This document shows, in pieces, positions 1 through 11,536 of a stretch of 64,000 nucleotides of DNA. A program made the position numbers and the translations under genes. This stretch comes from Rhododendron vialii (Eukaryota > Streptophyta > Magnoliopsida > Ericales > Ericaceae). The notes below the pieces were generated by a model. It was not told the DNA's origin and did no database searches. It was given only the letters and a program-made list of their open reading frames with translations. Within the stretch, counting starts at the first letter, position 1; each line of letters begins with the position of its first letter. Location of the stretch: contig NC_080557.1 of assembly GCF_030253575.1 (NCBI RefSeq), positions 17,212,001 to 17,276,000 on the forward strand. The letters run 5' to 3'.

Positions 1-200
1 CAATGGGAACCTGGGATGGCAGAACCATTGTGAGGATACTCGGGAGACCGGAACGGCGGAACCGAGGTTGGGTGTGTAGTTTGGTTATCCGCGGAGAGGA
101 GCCCATGCAAAGTTTTGTGCGCCAATGGGAACCCGGGACGGCGGAACTATTGTGAGGATACTCGGGAGACCAGAACGGCAAAACAGAGGTTGGGTGTGAA
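1..200. repeat. Two-copy tandem repeat, period about 122 bp, cut by window edge
   Basis: A block starting CAATGGGAACC at base 1 recurs at 123. About 76 bp of each copy match well (shared cores TTGTGAGGATACTCGGGAGA and GAGGTTGGGTGTG). The sequence between the blocks is not repeated. The array may continue to the left of the window. It looks like the untranslated or LTR-adjacent part of a decayed retroelement; no coding sense was found. Confidence 0.6.
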
Positions 201-477
201 AACGATTTTGGAAATGTTAATTTTGTAAATGAAAACGAGACACGGTCTACGACGAGTCGCGTAGGAGAAACTTAGATATCACAGACACCAACGTTAGTTT
301 GAATAGTGAATGTAGATATATCATTGTTAACTGTTTTGTCAGATATACATGTATTATATGAAATCGTTAATATTATGATCTAATATTTGTAAGTCAAGGG
401 TTAGTGGGTATGGATTATTCTATTGAGTTCCTGTAGCTCATGGTATTACCTTTGGTGACCCTGACATGTTATACTGA

Positions 478-591
478 GGGCGACGCTGGTATAATGTGTC
501 AGACTTTGTAGATGATCAGGGTGAGCTGTATACCTTGGAGGCCTTCGGAGCCGAAGAGCTGGCAAGAATGGAAGAACAGGCGGAGCTGTAG
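478..591 (+). pseudogene. Short unassigned coding-like fragment
   Basis: After an in-frame stop at 475-477 there is an open stretch of 37 codons ending at TAG 589-591. It reads GRRWYNVSDFVDDQ and continues acidic (ELYTLEAFGAEELARMEEQ). The composition looks like real protein rather than noise, but I do not recognise the family and there is no start codon. It is probably the C-terminal end of an element-encoded ORF, because the flanks (1-200, 720-830) are repeat-like. Confidence 0.3.
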
Positions 592-719
592 TTAGAAACC
601 TTAATTTCTCATCCCTTGTGTAATAAAAGTATTCGCACGGGAGTTATGCTGTAAGAATGAGTCAGACTCTATTTTTGAAGTTTCCAATAAAATTGTCTAT
701 TTAACATACCCAAAATTAG

Positions 720-830
720 AAGCGTTACATGCCAACTTGGAGAGCAAGTCACAGGAGTTTATGTAAGGTACGTGGATAAACCTTGAAGAGGTACGTTCTA
801 CATGGCTCTCAAACCCTAGTCCTGTATACT
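720..830 (+). repeat. Fragment resembling the gypsy LTR promoter region seen at 9.65 and 61.2 kb
   Basis: The words CTTGGAGAGCAAGTCA and AAACCCTAG with an intervening GGTACG match the promoter and leader part of the solo LTRs at 9235-9893 and 60993-61571. Only about 110 bp is recognisable, so this is a remnant. Confidence 0.4.
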
Positions 831-831
831 T

Positions 832-2144
832 ACTAGACCATCGAAGTGCTTTTTCGATTGGCCTCCGACTGGTTTTGCACTAATAGTGTGTTACCTGTGC
901 AAGCTAAGGTAGACGGAGCTAGGTCAAGCAGAAGGTTAACCAGAGAAGAGGACTCAATGAGGAGCTCTCTTTCGATCACCAACCCCCACAGATTTTCTTG
1001 TCTGTTAGGATCAAACAGTTTGGGAATGATAGTGGAAAGCGTAAAATAAGGGATTTGGTTATTTGCTTGTATCCCAAAATAAGTGGAGAACATCCAAGTT
1101 TACATTTTAATCAAAAAATTATGTGTCTATAGAGTATAAAAAAAAAAAAAAAGTATAGGTAATCTATTGCAATAAGGGCAAAGTTGAGCCTTTTTTTTTT
1201 TTTTTTTTTTGTAATATTATATACATCCGCATAGGTTAGTGAGGGTTTTTTTTTTTGTAATATTGTATACATCAGCGTAAGTTAGTGGGGATATTAGAGT
1301 TAGCACATGAGGATCCAGAGACTATCCATAGTCCTGACCCCCAAAGCTCCCACTCTCGTGGGACTCATATTCTGGTCACCACTGGGGGTAAGGAGATGAA
1401 CAACCAACTTTACTAGAAGTGGTTCTCAAAGTTGAGTTTATTTAAATTCAGGAATGAAAACTTAATGTCCAAATATGATCAGGATAAACGCAAGTGCTTA
1501 TGTGAGGAATGACTTATATACAAGTACTCCATAAGCCAAAACAGCGTGAGCAAGGCTGCAAACGTTGAGGGCTCGGCTCGGCTTGTTTAGTAATCGAGTC
1601 GAGCTCGACTTCAAGATTTAGGTTCGTTTATTATACAAGTCGAGCTCGACACTCAAAAGTTCGGATCGTTTGTATATGCTCGGCTCGTTTAAAGAGACTC
1701 TTTAGGTAAATTAGTCAGGTTCGGCTCGTTACAAACGAGCCGAACTCAAGCACTATGAAACTCAACTCGGCTCGACTCTTTTGTACCCCTACTACAAGGA
1801 AACCAGATATAAAGATGGCAACTATTACGATCAAACCAGATATAAAGATGGCAACTAAGGTTATTGTTTCCATTATTAGATATTTTTAAAACTCTAATAG
1901 ATCTAGATTAAGATCTTTTAATTACAACGGCATAGTATACAAAGTCAACACCCAAAACTCAGATTAAGAGAAAAACAGAACTATGGATTAATGGATTATC
2001 CAATCCAATTGATGCATGAAAAAGGAATTAAGGGGAGGCCGACCGTTGTCGGTTCTCTCGAAACGCTCTCGAAACTCTCTGTTTCTTCATTTCAGGCTTC
2101 AAAACAAAACGACACTGTCAAAGTAACATTTTCCTTTGGACAGG
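832..2144. other. Intergenic region upstream of the first gene; repeats only
   Basis: No gene is supported. It holds poly-A/poly-T runs (1138-1152, 1191-1212, 1244-1256), two copies of a short GTAATATTRTATACATC motif near 1211 and 1257, and a GGCTCGGCTCG-rich block at about 1563-1793 that resembles the interior of a degraded hAT-type MITE. An open minus-strand frame at 833-1093 has no recognisable relative. Confidence 0.5.
1563..1793. repeat. GGCTCG-rich degraded hAT-like element
   Basis: The left end reads AAGGCTGCAAACG and the right end, reverse-complemented, TAGGGGTACAAAAGAG. These resemble hAT-type TIRs, and the interior is made of GAGCTCGA/GGCTCGTT words on both strands. No convincing 8-bp target duplication was found, so the superfamily call is tentative. 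Confidence 0.35.
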
Positions 2145-5100
2145 ATGAGCGGGTTTGCCGCCATTGGTTCTCCCTGGATTTCTGGAACCTTCGATCCTTG
2201 GAAGTTCTCTGATAAACGCCACCAATTACGTCCTTCCGCATCACAATCTTCAACGCCTCCACAGTATTATCGCCGCGGTTTGATTTGCAGATCGTCACTA
2301 CTCGGACCAGCAGCCAATGGACTCGATTTCGTTTTGCACGACGCCCTCGATTCTTCTGGCATCGATACCACCCATGCCAGAGTTCGTCTCTCTCTCTCTC
2401 TCTCTCTCTCTTGATTTTTATTTAATTTCTGACGTGAAAATTGCTTAATTTTAGTGGTATTGGTAGAGTCAAAGTCACATAATCCTTCAAAATGCCCAGC
2501 GCTCCCGCTCTCAATCCTCACACTGTGCTCGCAATCTCAATCCTCGCTTTGGCGAATTTTAGTAGGTTTGGATGTGTTTCGAAGATGTTTTCACTATCGC
2601 GCTCCGCTTACGGACGTGAATTACGTGACTTAGGGTAGAATTCATTGCATTCTTGTGAGTGGTGATGATGTTGTAGTTGTGTCATTGGTTATTCAGTGGA
2701 ATTTGCGTCTTTCAACCCAGTAGGGTAGCCAATCGTCATTTAGACCAATCGTATATTAGAGCATCTCCAGCCACTACTCAAATTTGAGTAGAAGATTCAA
2801 ATTTGACCCAAGAAGATTCATTTGATATGAAGCATGCAATGAGCAAACCCAAATTTAATTTGAGTAAAATTGTTCATTAATGCCATAGTTATAAAATTGA
2901 GAGTAGTTCCTCGACTGTATCAGTTGCAACCACAATGGCAGCAAAAGAATAAAAGTACTGGAGAGGAAAGGAAAACTGTCCAGTCTGTCCTCAATTAGGA
3001 GAGCAAGCCTCGCCTCTGAAGCTTTCCCCCGTATGGTGCCAGCGTCGCAGTTTTTGTATGGCATGCAGGAAGGGAATGTCGTTGGAAAATCTGAGTAAAT
3101 TTGAGTCTCCCTTGATTCTTGTAAAATTTTATCTGATATGAGTTTGAGTCACAGACTGACGTGTGTTTTGGGAGGTTTTTAGCTCAGGTTTTGGATCTGA
3201 GTCAAAAGAAAAGAGTAACAACCCCTTAGGATAGAGAGAAATAGTGATAAAAGAAAACAAAAGAAAAGAGAAGGCTCTCTCTTAATGAACTTGATAAAAA
3301 CATGTGAGAAATGGTGAGTAAGGAGGAGGAATGATGAGTTTTTATTGGCCCATTTTGTTTCTCACCAAAAGTGGTGAGATTTGGTGAGAAAGCTTACTCC
3401 TTTCTTTTCTTCCCTTTTTTCACAATCCAAAGGAGCTCTAAGGGCTGGAGATGAAGATTAAGATGCTCGATGATATTCTACTTTTGACTTACCTGATACT
3501 TGTGGGTTATGGGTTGTCGCTGTGCGTACCCTATAAGGTGTGGTCCTGGCTTGCAGGTTCCAATTCGCCGTTTTTTCGTTATGGTATATCTGAGGTGCAT
3601 GTGAATTGTTACTCTTCTATCATTTTGTTGTTTTTGTCTTTTATTGACGTGTTTGTACTTCGTAGTGTTGTATTTCGTCTGAGGTATTTTGAGATCCCTG
3701 TGAACATATAGTAGATTCAAATTAGAATTCGTGGTGATACCACGTCTTTGTTTTCAACTATTGTTTCCTAAAATTGATTAGATTTCATGAGTTTCATAAA
3801 CTGCTTTTTTTTCTTCTCTGAATGACTGCTCAATTTAGTTAAGATTTAATCGATAAATATAACGTTTACATTTTCTTCATCTGAAAACCAAACTCACTTT
3901 TTTCAGGCTTGGTATGTATTTTAATATGCATTTAAATTTCTGAAAGGGGTGAGGCAGAGGTAATGTTGATGGGTTCTTCAAAAGTTTGATCATTGCAGTA
4001 TAATCGGTGTATTGTGAATGATTGGCAGGCAGCACGGGAAGGCTTCTGTTCGCAGATTCAAAAACTCTCAAGTATTGAGAGGGAAACAAGCATTAGCATA
4101 AATAGAGGGGTCGATTTGGGGAAAACAGCTCTCTACATAGCAGCGGAGGATGATTCTCTCATCTCGCACTCCTCTGTTCCTCTCCCAGTAGATGCATTCA
4201 TTGAGAGGCTGGATGATCATTCGATGCAATTCTGCTCCCACTATAGTTCTTCATTCAGATCCTCGCCCAAGAATATGATCGAATGTTTGGAGAGATACTT
4301 GTACATTGACAAGGTATTTATTCTAGATATTTGCATTTTGTGCTGTACGTTTCTGTTGAGAACTTACTCTAATGAAACAGACTTCATAGCGATAGTAACA
4401 TGTAAATAAAATCCAACCAGTTCTATGACTTAAAATAAACTAGAAAGAGCTCTATGACTTAAAATAAACTAGAAAGAGCACATGCATGATTGCATGTGCA
4501 TTTTAAAGAATGAAAGCATAGATTTAGCTTTAAACAGATTGGACTATGAACAATTTTTTATTTTTTATTTCCTAGTCTAGTGGAATCATCATTTAGATTA
4601 AAGCATGCATGTGTTATTTCCATGATTACAGATATGGGTGGGCCATGAGATGCCTTAGTGATGTACCATGTATAGTCATGAGGATTAGGTTCTTTGCTTC
4701 AGTTCACAAGCCAATGTTCTTACTTCTTAAACTCGGCAGCCTATTAGATCACACTCTACGGTAGATGTGATTGTGATCCTGCTTATGATTGGGCACTGCT
4801 AGGGGTATGATATTTCGAGGTGACTGATAAACAATGCCCAGATAGATATTATATGAGTTGGCTTGCTCTTGTTGGACATTGTGTGGTATAGAAGGAAAAT
4901 GCCTACAAAGATTGGGTTTGTGTATGGCAGGGAAACAACTAATATGTTTGACCAAGTCTGATACAAATAAGCATGATGCTTAAACTTGATTACTGACCCA
5001 AAACTTGTATCATATAATGTAGAATGGACATGTTTGGGATGTGAAATTTCAGGTAAGCACCCCTCGCCCACCCTTGAGAAACAAATATGAGCAACAGTCC

Positions 5101-8100
5101 TGGCAGCCTAAGTTGGGTTTTGTAGTTTCATGGCTAGTCACCACCACACTCCAATAAAGAAGTACATGGCTTTAGCCCTGTCTAATTAGAACAAGGTGCT
5201 GTAGCGTTATACATATGTACAATTCAGAATGCATGAAGCCTGAAGTTATTCACAGAGTGAAATTATACATTGCCCTGACGTTTGGCAGGACACTTCACTC
5301 GTTTTTTTAAATTTATTTGTGATAGTTAAAACTCATTGAAGTCAATTGCTGTCATATCTTTTGCTATGTTGTAAGTTGTGTGTTCACATGTTAGATCAAC
5401 TTAAACCTGTTCTTTGGAAGAAACCTTTTGCCCTGGTATGTGGAAATTTCCTCTTCATCATTGGATATTGATTTCCCCTGTTTTCCCCCTGTGTGTTAAG
5501 CTATTCATTGGCATGGCATCTCTCGATTTCTCTCTCTCTGATTGCTGGGAGTACTAATTGTTTAGCACAAGGGCAAATGATCATACCCTCCAGATATAAC
5601 TATCCATGCCCCTTTCTCCTTTTTCTGAAATTGCATCTTTTATATACGAAAAAACCGAGACATAATTTGATAATGCTAGCCTGTAGTATGAATTTTTAGG
5701 CCATTCATGTTGTATTTTCGCGTTTGTCAGGGTTTCAGGAGAACTAATGCAAGGAATCAACCAGAGCAACGTGCTCTTTATCTCCCTTCAGTATGGAACC
5801 CCACCTTTTATTTACTGACCATTTCTTGCCTACTGTTTAGTTTCCTCATAACTACTCTATCACCTTGTCTTAATCAGGTGTTGACGCATCGCTTAGGCTC
5901 TGCTACCATGCTTTCCCTTATATATTCAGAGATCTTGAAAATGCTCCGTTTATGGGGTCTCTTGGACTTTGATGTTGAGATTTTTTATCCTCGTGATCCT
6001 TATAGTCTGCCTAGAGGCTATCCTAAACAGGAAAGCAAGGAGTCTGATCCACTACATATCATGACATCACAATCTCTATTAATGGAGGTGATTTCTGGTC
6101 TCTTTCCCACACTTGTTTAATCTTCTTCTACAGATACCTTAGTTCATTACCCAGACACATGGAATCTTCTTCTTTATGTTTTTTGTTGAAAGGTGCTAAC
6201 CTAATTAGTACTTTTATTATTCACACAATATGCATGTTTGTGGTGATTCATGAATGTGACTTAAGAGTCATTCGTGAATGTAGCTGAAGAGTCGTTCCCT
6301 TAGGAAGTTCAAGAGTCATGGATGTTTTTATTAGCTAGGTTCATGTCATGTACATGACTAGGTGCATGTTGGTAATGCTTGCCTAGTAAAGTGTTTGGTG
6401 GAGAAGTTGAATAAAATACAGTTTCAGAGTTTATTTTATTTACTTTGTGTTTTGGTGATGATTCTCATTGGTTCTTGTTCTATGTCTTATATTCTCCACG
6501 GTGCTAGGCACAGTCTAGTTTCTAGCTGCATTATTCGAGAGTGTGTTCTCTCAAGTTGGTTTCAGAGCTTTTTTAAGGGCTTGGCAGTTAGTACCGTGAA
6601 GGATAAAGAACTGGTGTTTGGTTCCCTGCCCAGATGGATATCGGTGGTGGTGCTTTGATTCAATACAGCATGAAGGAGTTGACAACACTAATTACCAGTA
6701 CTGGAAGCTTTTGTGTGAAGGCTTATAATGCAAAATTCTTATAAATAGATCCAAAAATATGCACACAATCTTAGACAAAACTTTTAGAGTTATATTTTAC
6801 ATTGACATTGACAAGTCTTTAGAATGATCGAGATGGTTTTATTCATAACTTTTTTTACTAAATATCTCCACTTCGGATAAAAATAAAGAGAATTAAAATC
6901 TTTAAAGAAACGGACAGTTTATAAACCATCAATAATAAATGAACCAGTCAACAAAAGTTGAAGCACGGAATTAATTCTACATTTCTACTTTTGAGATATA
7001 TATATATATATATATATATACATCGGGGCGGTTCCAGGGACACTTAAAAAAACACTCCATAGTTTCCGATCAGATTTTGATGATTCAAGCCGCTCAATGT
7101 GATTAGAACGTGATTTTAAGAGTACCCACGAGAAATCAGCAAAAAAAAATGACCGGAAAGGGCTTGATCCGAACAGTTTCGAACAGTTTTTTATTGAACG
7201 GTTCAAATAAAAACTGCTCAAATCAAGCCTTTTCCGGTCATTTTTTTTTGCTAATTTCTCGCGGGTACCCTTAAAATCACATTCTGCACACATTGAACGG
7301 TTCGGATCATCAAAATTCGATCGGGAACTATGAGATTGAAATTTTGGGTGTTTTTTTAGGTGTTTTTTTGGGTGTCCCTTAAACCGCCCCGATATACATA
7401 TACATATATGTGTGTGTGTGTGTGTGTGTGTGTATGCTAAATATAGTATTACGTTACATAATTATGCTAAATATATAATTAAAAAATTAGTTTTGATTGG
7501 GTGCATGTGCCCCTGCTTGAATCCGTCCTTGTCACTAAACTAATCGAACGCTCGAATCTGGTTCAAATGTAGCTGAATCAATCAAAACTCAAGCTAGGCA
7601 GTATCTAAAACACAAAGAATCAAAGTCTCTGAGATCCGTTTGTATATATCTGTATATTATAGGGTTCGAATCATATGGCAAATGTGAATCTCGTTTTCAA
7701 ACTTGAACATCCAGATTGGCAAATTATGCATGTCAACATTAGAAGGCTCTTTATAGGCTTAAACATTGTCCAAGCGAGTTGGGTATTGGAAGCTTGCTCA
7801 GTACTTTTTTTTCCTTGTGGTTTTGTGGCTTCTTATACTGATGGAAGCCTCATTATCAAGAGAGGTTCAACTGAACTTGTCTTAGTTACTAGGGTTGTTC
7901 TATGTTTGATGATATGATGATAGTCTGGTAAATATGAACAAGAGGTTTACTGAATCTTGCTGTTCAGTTTGAGATGAAGAACCTTGGGGAGCTTCAGCAG
8001 TTTCTTGCATTGGAGGTTTGGAATTAGGTAGGTATCTTTCTTTTGCAAACTCACTATGCTGAGAAAATTCTCAAGAGATTCAACCAGGCAGATTTCAGAC

Positions 8101-10866
8101 CAGCTGTTGTTCCAATGGAACCACATTTGATGGGGTTCTCAAGAATTTCTAATTATATTTAGTTTTAGCTTCAGTGATTTTGTGCAACTTCATGTTAACA
8201 GTGAAATTTAAGGAATTTGAGGATGGAGAAATATGTGAAATTTAAGGAATTCCCCTTTAAAGTAAGAATATCAAAATTCTCGTAGAGAGATTTGATTACT
8301 TAACCTGTTTTTTTCCAACGTCAGGAGCTATTTGTGGTTTATCTTGGTGCTCATAGCATGTTTGATTTGCAGAACTTGAGAGATCTGAAGATTGCTTTCT
8401 GGCCATTTCAACTTGATAATACAGAAAGCTTATTCTTAAGGGCTGCACATGCTGCTAACTGCTCTGATGGATCGAATAATGTTGAAGAAAGGTATTTTGA
8501 CTCATTGCGATGCTGCAATCCTACCTGTACTTACATATATGTGTACCAACTTTTGACGTCCTCTCAACTTCACAATTTCTCCTCAATAGCTGCACCTGCC
8601 TCTCTGTTTTTTCCCCCTCTAAGCCTCATTGTCATGTCCTGTTTGTGCAGCGCTTTTAACCTGGCATCTGCCAAGGCTGCTAGGCATAGGCTAGAACGTG
8701 GTGTTTGGACTAGTGTACGCTTTGGGGATATGAGGCGTGCCCTTTCTGGTATGTAATTCAGTAGTTTCCTTTTCTCTAGCATTTGGCAAGCTATGCAGTA
8801 GCATTCTTCTATTCGCTAATTAACATGCCTTCATTGCTGCTCCTGATGGCCGTGGAACACATGAAAGGCAAAGTACAAAAAGAAAGCTACCAATGCAACG
8901 TTAATAGAGTTATGGATACTGATAGAGATTAGTCCCACGTTGCTTGGGTATGGAATGGGAGATCACTTAATAACACGAGGGACCTCTCCACGCATTGCCA
9001 ATTGGCTTTTAGATGGATATAAAGTTTTCACGTGGTATCAGAGCGGGCCCATTCCATCCCAATTTAAAAATTGAGAAAGCCCACACTTCATGATGACAGA
9101 CTGAAAAAAAGCTGCACAAAGATTGCATGAAGATAGACCCAAAAGTGGCCACACGTGACAAACCTCAATGCAGCTGCATGCGAGGGGGGGTGTTAGAGAT
9201 TAGTCCCACATGGCTTGGGTATGGAATGGGAGATTGGAGTGGCCCAAACTAACCGTTCGGACCATGACCGAGCCATGGGGCTCGGTTGGTTCCGTTCGGT
9301 CTCGTTAGGCAGACACGGTCCCTGGGTCAAGACAGATCACTCGGATTGGCTTGTCCGTTTGGGCGTCACGTGTGTATTCCCTTTGGTGCACCAGGCTGAC
9401 GTGGCAAGATCAACCAGGTTGAGCATGACCGACCCGGATCCGACTGACCCGTGTGATTCATGGAAGACGTTTCGTCCAAGTGCACTTAACCGCTGGTCAA
9501 GTACGTCATCATGACGTAGACCGAGGAGGTTACAGCACATGGCAAGCACACTCATTAGAGCCAGCTCATGCCATGTGTTGGGTAACCGCCTTATCCGATA
9601 CTCACTTGGAACGTCACCCGAAGCGATTACTGAGAGTGCCCTACATGCACTTACTTGGAGAGCAAGTCAGGAGCTCTATATAAAGGAAAGACTAAAACCC
9701 TAGCAAGGTACGCCGCTCCTAGTGAATAGTATTTTCCTATTCTCCTTCCTTGACTGACTTGATCGTCAGAGGGTTGTTGGGCTGAACTCCGCCCTAACGA
9801 CTTCTTGCAAGATGCAAGGAGGTAGACCAACGAAGCGGAACGGAACGAACCAGATAACCAACCCAACCCTACCGATCAAATCCAAACACCAGAGAGATCA
9901 CTTAATAACATGAGGGACTTCTCCGCTCATTACCAATTAGTTTTGAGACGGATATAAAAGTTTCCACATATACCGACTCAGTATTTATAAAACAAAGACA
10001 GAAAGAGAGAGGCCCGGCGGGTGTTTTTTTGTGTGTTAGCCAGGTGAAAGGCTTGGTTGACTATAAATCGATTAGTAAGAAGGTATCAAGGAACTAGTAA
10101 AACCATTTAAAATATTGTAATTGGCAACAATCACCAATATTTGGTTGTCCTTAAACAGATATATTAGGACTGTTCCCTAGGAGCACCCAACATCAAAACT
10201 ATCCTACATACCTCGCTCCCCCCGCCCTCCCGCATCGTACATCTAAGCTTTAGACTTAAGAAAATTTGCAGTTCAGGCGTAGAATCCCTATTGAAATTGC
10301 TCGATCCGGCTAGCTGTTTATCGAATTCCTTGTTTCTTCCTTTGCTTCTCCAATGCAAGCCACATTTTTATGTAAGTGAGGGGGAGAGAGAGAGAGTGCT
10401 GACATTTTGTGAAGGGTATTTAAACGTCAGAGAACTATTTAAGGTGTTCTCATTTGGATGCTTGTATTCCGACAGCATGTGAACGCCTCATCCTACTGGA
10501 AGCAGATCCAAAGGAATTAAGAGATTATAGTGTTCTCCTTTACCACTGCGGATTTTATGAAAAGTCACTGCAATTCCTCAGATATTACCAGGATTCAAAG
10601 GTAGATTCTTTGCCTGATTACTGAATATAACACTTGGGTTTCTTGATTTACCAACAAAAAAAAAAAAACACTTTGGGTTTCATTCCTCTGATAGATAACA
10701 TCCTCGTCTTCCCATGCAGAAGCAACCATTTGACTCATTTAGTGACTTGGAGGAAGATGCTGTCGACAAATTGATGATCCGTCTCAACCTTATTGTGATG
10801 GAGGAAGGTTGGAGCAAGCCCTCGAGCGGTGGAAATTTCCTCTCAAACAACTCTGAACCATGGTGA
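2145..10866 (+). CDS. SirB1-N (transglutaminase-like) and TPR domain protein, probably chloroplast-targeted
   Basis: Eight exons give a protein of about 426 aa: 2145-2381, 4029-4313, 5731-5790, 5878-6087, 8373-8491, 8651-8748, 10476-10600 and 10720-10866 (TGA). All junctions are GT-AG and phases agree. Residues 1-60 are Ser/Arg-rich with few acidic residues, like a plastid transit peptide (inference). The middle (YLPSVLTHRLGSATMLSLIY, then the FYPRD region) fits the SirB1 N-terminal/transglutaminase-core-2 family, and the ARHRLERG...ACERLILLEADPKELRDY part fits the TPR-like repeats that follow it in that family. The biochemical role is unknown; bacterial relatives are only named SirB1. Exon 5 may instead start at 8325, adding 16 in-frame residues. 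Introns 4 and 6 are swollen by retroelements. A TTG three codons upstream is in frame, but ATG 2145 is the natural start. The product family is fairly sure; exon 1 is less so. Confidence 0.8.
2384..2411. repeat. (CT)n microsatellite just inside intron 1
   Basis: About 13 CT units follow the exon 1 donor GTTCGT by only a few bases. Confidence 0.9.
2759..3452. mobile_element. MITE-like insertion with GAGCATCTCCAGCC ends, in intron 1
   Basis: The left end reads GAGCATCTCCAGCC and the right end GGCTGGAGATG, forming a terminal inverted repeat of the type common in plant PIF/Harbinger-like MITEs. The subterminal part (TTTGGTGAGAAA, CCAAAGGAGCT) recurs near 28.93-29.10 kb. TTA flanks the left end, but the right duplication is unclear, so both the superfamily and the right boundary are uncertain. 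Confidence 0.5.
6184..6740 (+). mobile_element. Ty1/copia relic: 5' LTR, primer-binding site and start of gag, in intron 4
   Basis: An LTR-like stretch starts TGTTGAAAGG at 6184 and ends CA at 6553. After 3 bp comes TGGTTTCAGAGC (6557-6568), one mismatch from the usual copia initiator-Met tRNA primer site TGGTATCAGAGC. From about 6655 a frame reads FDS...VDNTNYQYWKLLCEGL and then stops, which matches the start of copia gag. The element is dead, and its RT part lies at 7672-8146 beyond a MITE. Confidence 0.7.
7001..7021. repeat. (TA)n microsatellite, target of a MITE
   Basis: A TA run directly abuts the MULE-type MITE at 7024-7391. A (GT)n run (7409-7434) lies on the other side. Confidence 0.85.
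7024..7391. mobile_element. MULE-type MITE (368 bp) inside the copia relic
   Basis: The termini are CGGGGCGGTTCCAGGGACAC and, on the other strand, CGGGGCGGTTTAAGGGACAC. The two halves are complementary almost throughout (GACCGGAAAGGGCTTGAT against its complement near the centre). ATATACAT flanks both sides (7016-7023, 7392-7399), an 8-bp duplication within simple repeat. The interior matches the element at 25.58-25.90 kb. Confidence 0.8.
7672..8146 (+). pseudogene. Copia reverse transcriptase fragment, frameshifted
   Basis: Joining frames by eye gives the copia RT core: EHPDW, a degraded form of the LKRSLYGLKQAP region, FFSLWF/CGFVASYTDGSLIIKR, a damaged YVDD (now FDDM), and KNLGELQQFLALEV, then THYAEKILKRFNQADFRPAV. 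Stops and frameshifts break it. It is in the same orientation as the copia gag/LTR piece at 6184-6740, so both belong to one decayed insertion. Confidence 0.8.
8920..9968 (+). mobile_element. TRIM-type LTR element split by a solo LTR, in intron 6
   Basis: The 5' LTR (8920-9032, about 113 bp, TGATAGAGATTAGTCC) is followed at once by the primer site TGGTATCAGAGC (9033-9044). A short non-coding interior of about 150 bp ends in a purine tract (GAGGGGGGG), and the 3' LTR starts at 9191 (TGTTAGAGATTAGTCC). The 3' LTR is interrupted at 9234/9235 and resumes after 9893, ending at 9968. Flanks GATAC (8915-8919) and TATAC (9969-9973) fit a 5-bp duplication with one change. Confidence 0.85.
9235..9893 (+). 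mobile_element. Solo LTR of a Ty3/gypsy-type element, nested in the TRIM
   Basis: It begins TGGAGTGGCCC and carries a promoter-like stretch (CTCTATATAAAGGAAAG near 9673) and TGACTTGATCGTCAGAGGG, which the LTR at 60993-61571 also has. GAGAT precedes it (9230-9234) and follows it (9894-9898). The TRIM LTR sequence resumes exactly after the duplication, so the insertion is proven by the interrupted host repeat. Confidence 0.85.
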
Positions 10867-11504
10867 TGGACCATATGCCGTATCTCATCTAGTCATGCCA
10901 AATTCAGTACCAGCGCAAATTTGAGGATCATGGATCATGAGCATTATCTCATCTAATCGAGCAAATGTGAGGATTGAGAATTTTTTGGACTTGGCTGCAT
11001 TATGAAGGACCGAGAATCCCATAACTTTAACAGCCATTTTAATGTATGGCCTGCAACAACAAAGTTTCTGAGTGGTTCCGCCAAGTTTATTGGTCAAACA
11101 GAAATATAATGAGGATGAAGGTAGAAGTATTGTTCGCATGCTTGCTTGGTCGAAGAGAGTACTATAGTATTTTCTCTGTATAGTATTCAGGGTGTAAATC
11201 ACGTGACTAATGACGTGAAGTCTCTACCCGCAGTTGTAAATTGATATGAAGGCTTATATACAACTACAAAATATTTATAGAATTAGGCAGTGTGATCACC
11301 CTTATGCTCTATGTACTGTTTGGAAGGTAAACGTTTAATTGAACAGTGCAGAGCAAGCTGACTTTTGAACCCTACTTAATTTGCTCCTGTTGATACTTGA
11401 ACTACTGGTGGAAGTCGATATAGTAATGACGGAACAATTAACCATGATTCAGGGCGTCATTGACAAACATCTGCAAACTGCGAAAAGGAAGTTCAAGAAA
11501 ATCT

Positions 11505-11536
<32 letters not shown>

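Noticed and set aside
833..1093. Minus-strand open frame with IPKLFDPNRQENLWGLVIER
   Set aside because: The composition is protein-like, but no motif, splice context or relative was recognised and the flanks are repeats. Not annotated as a gene.
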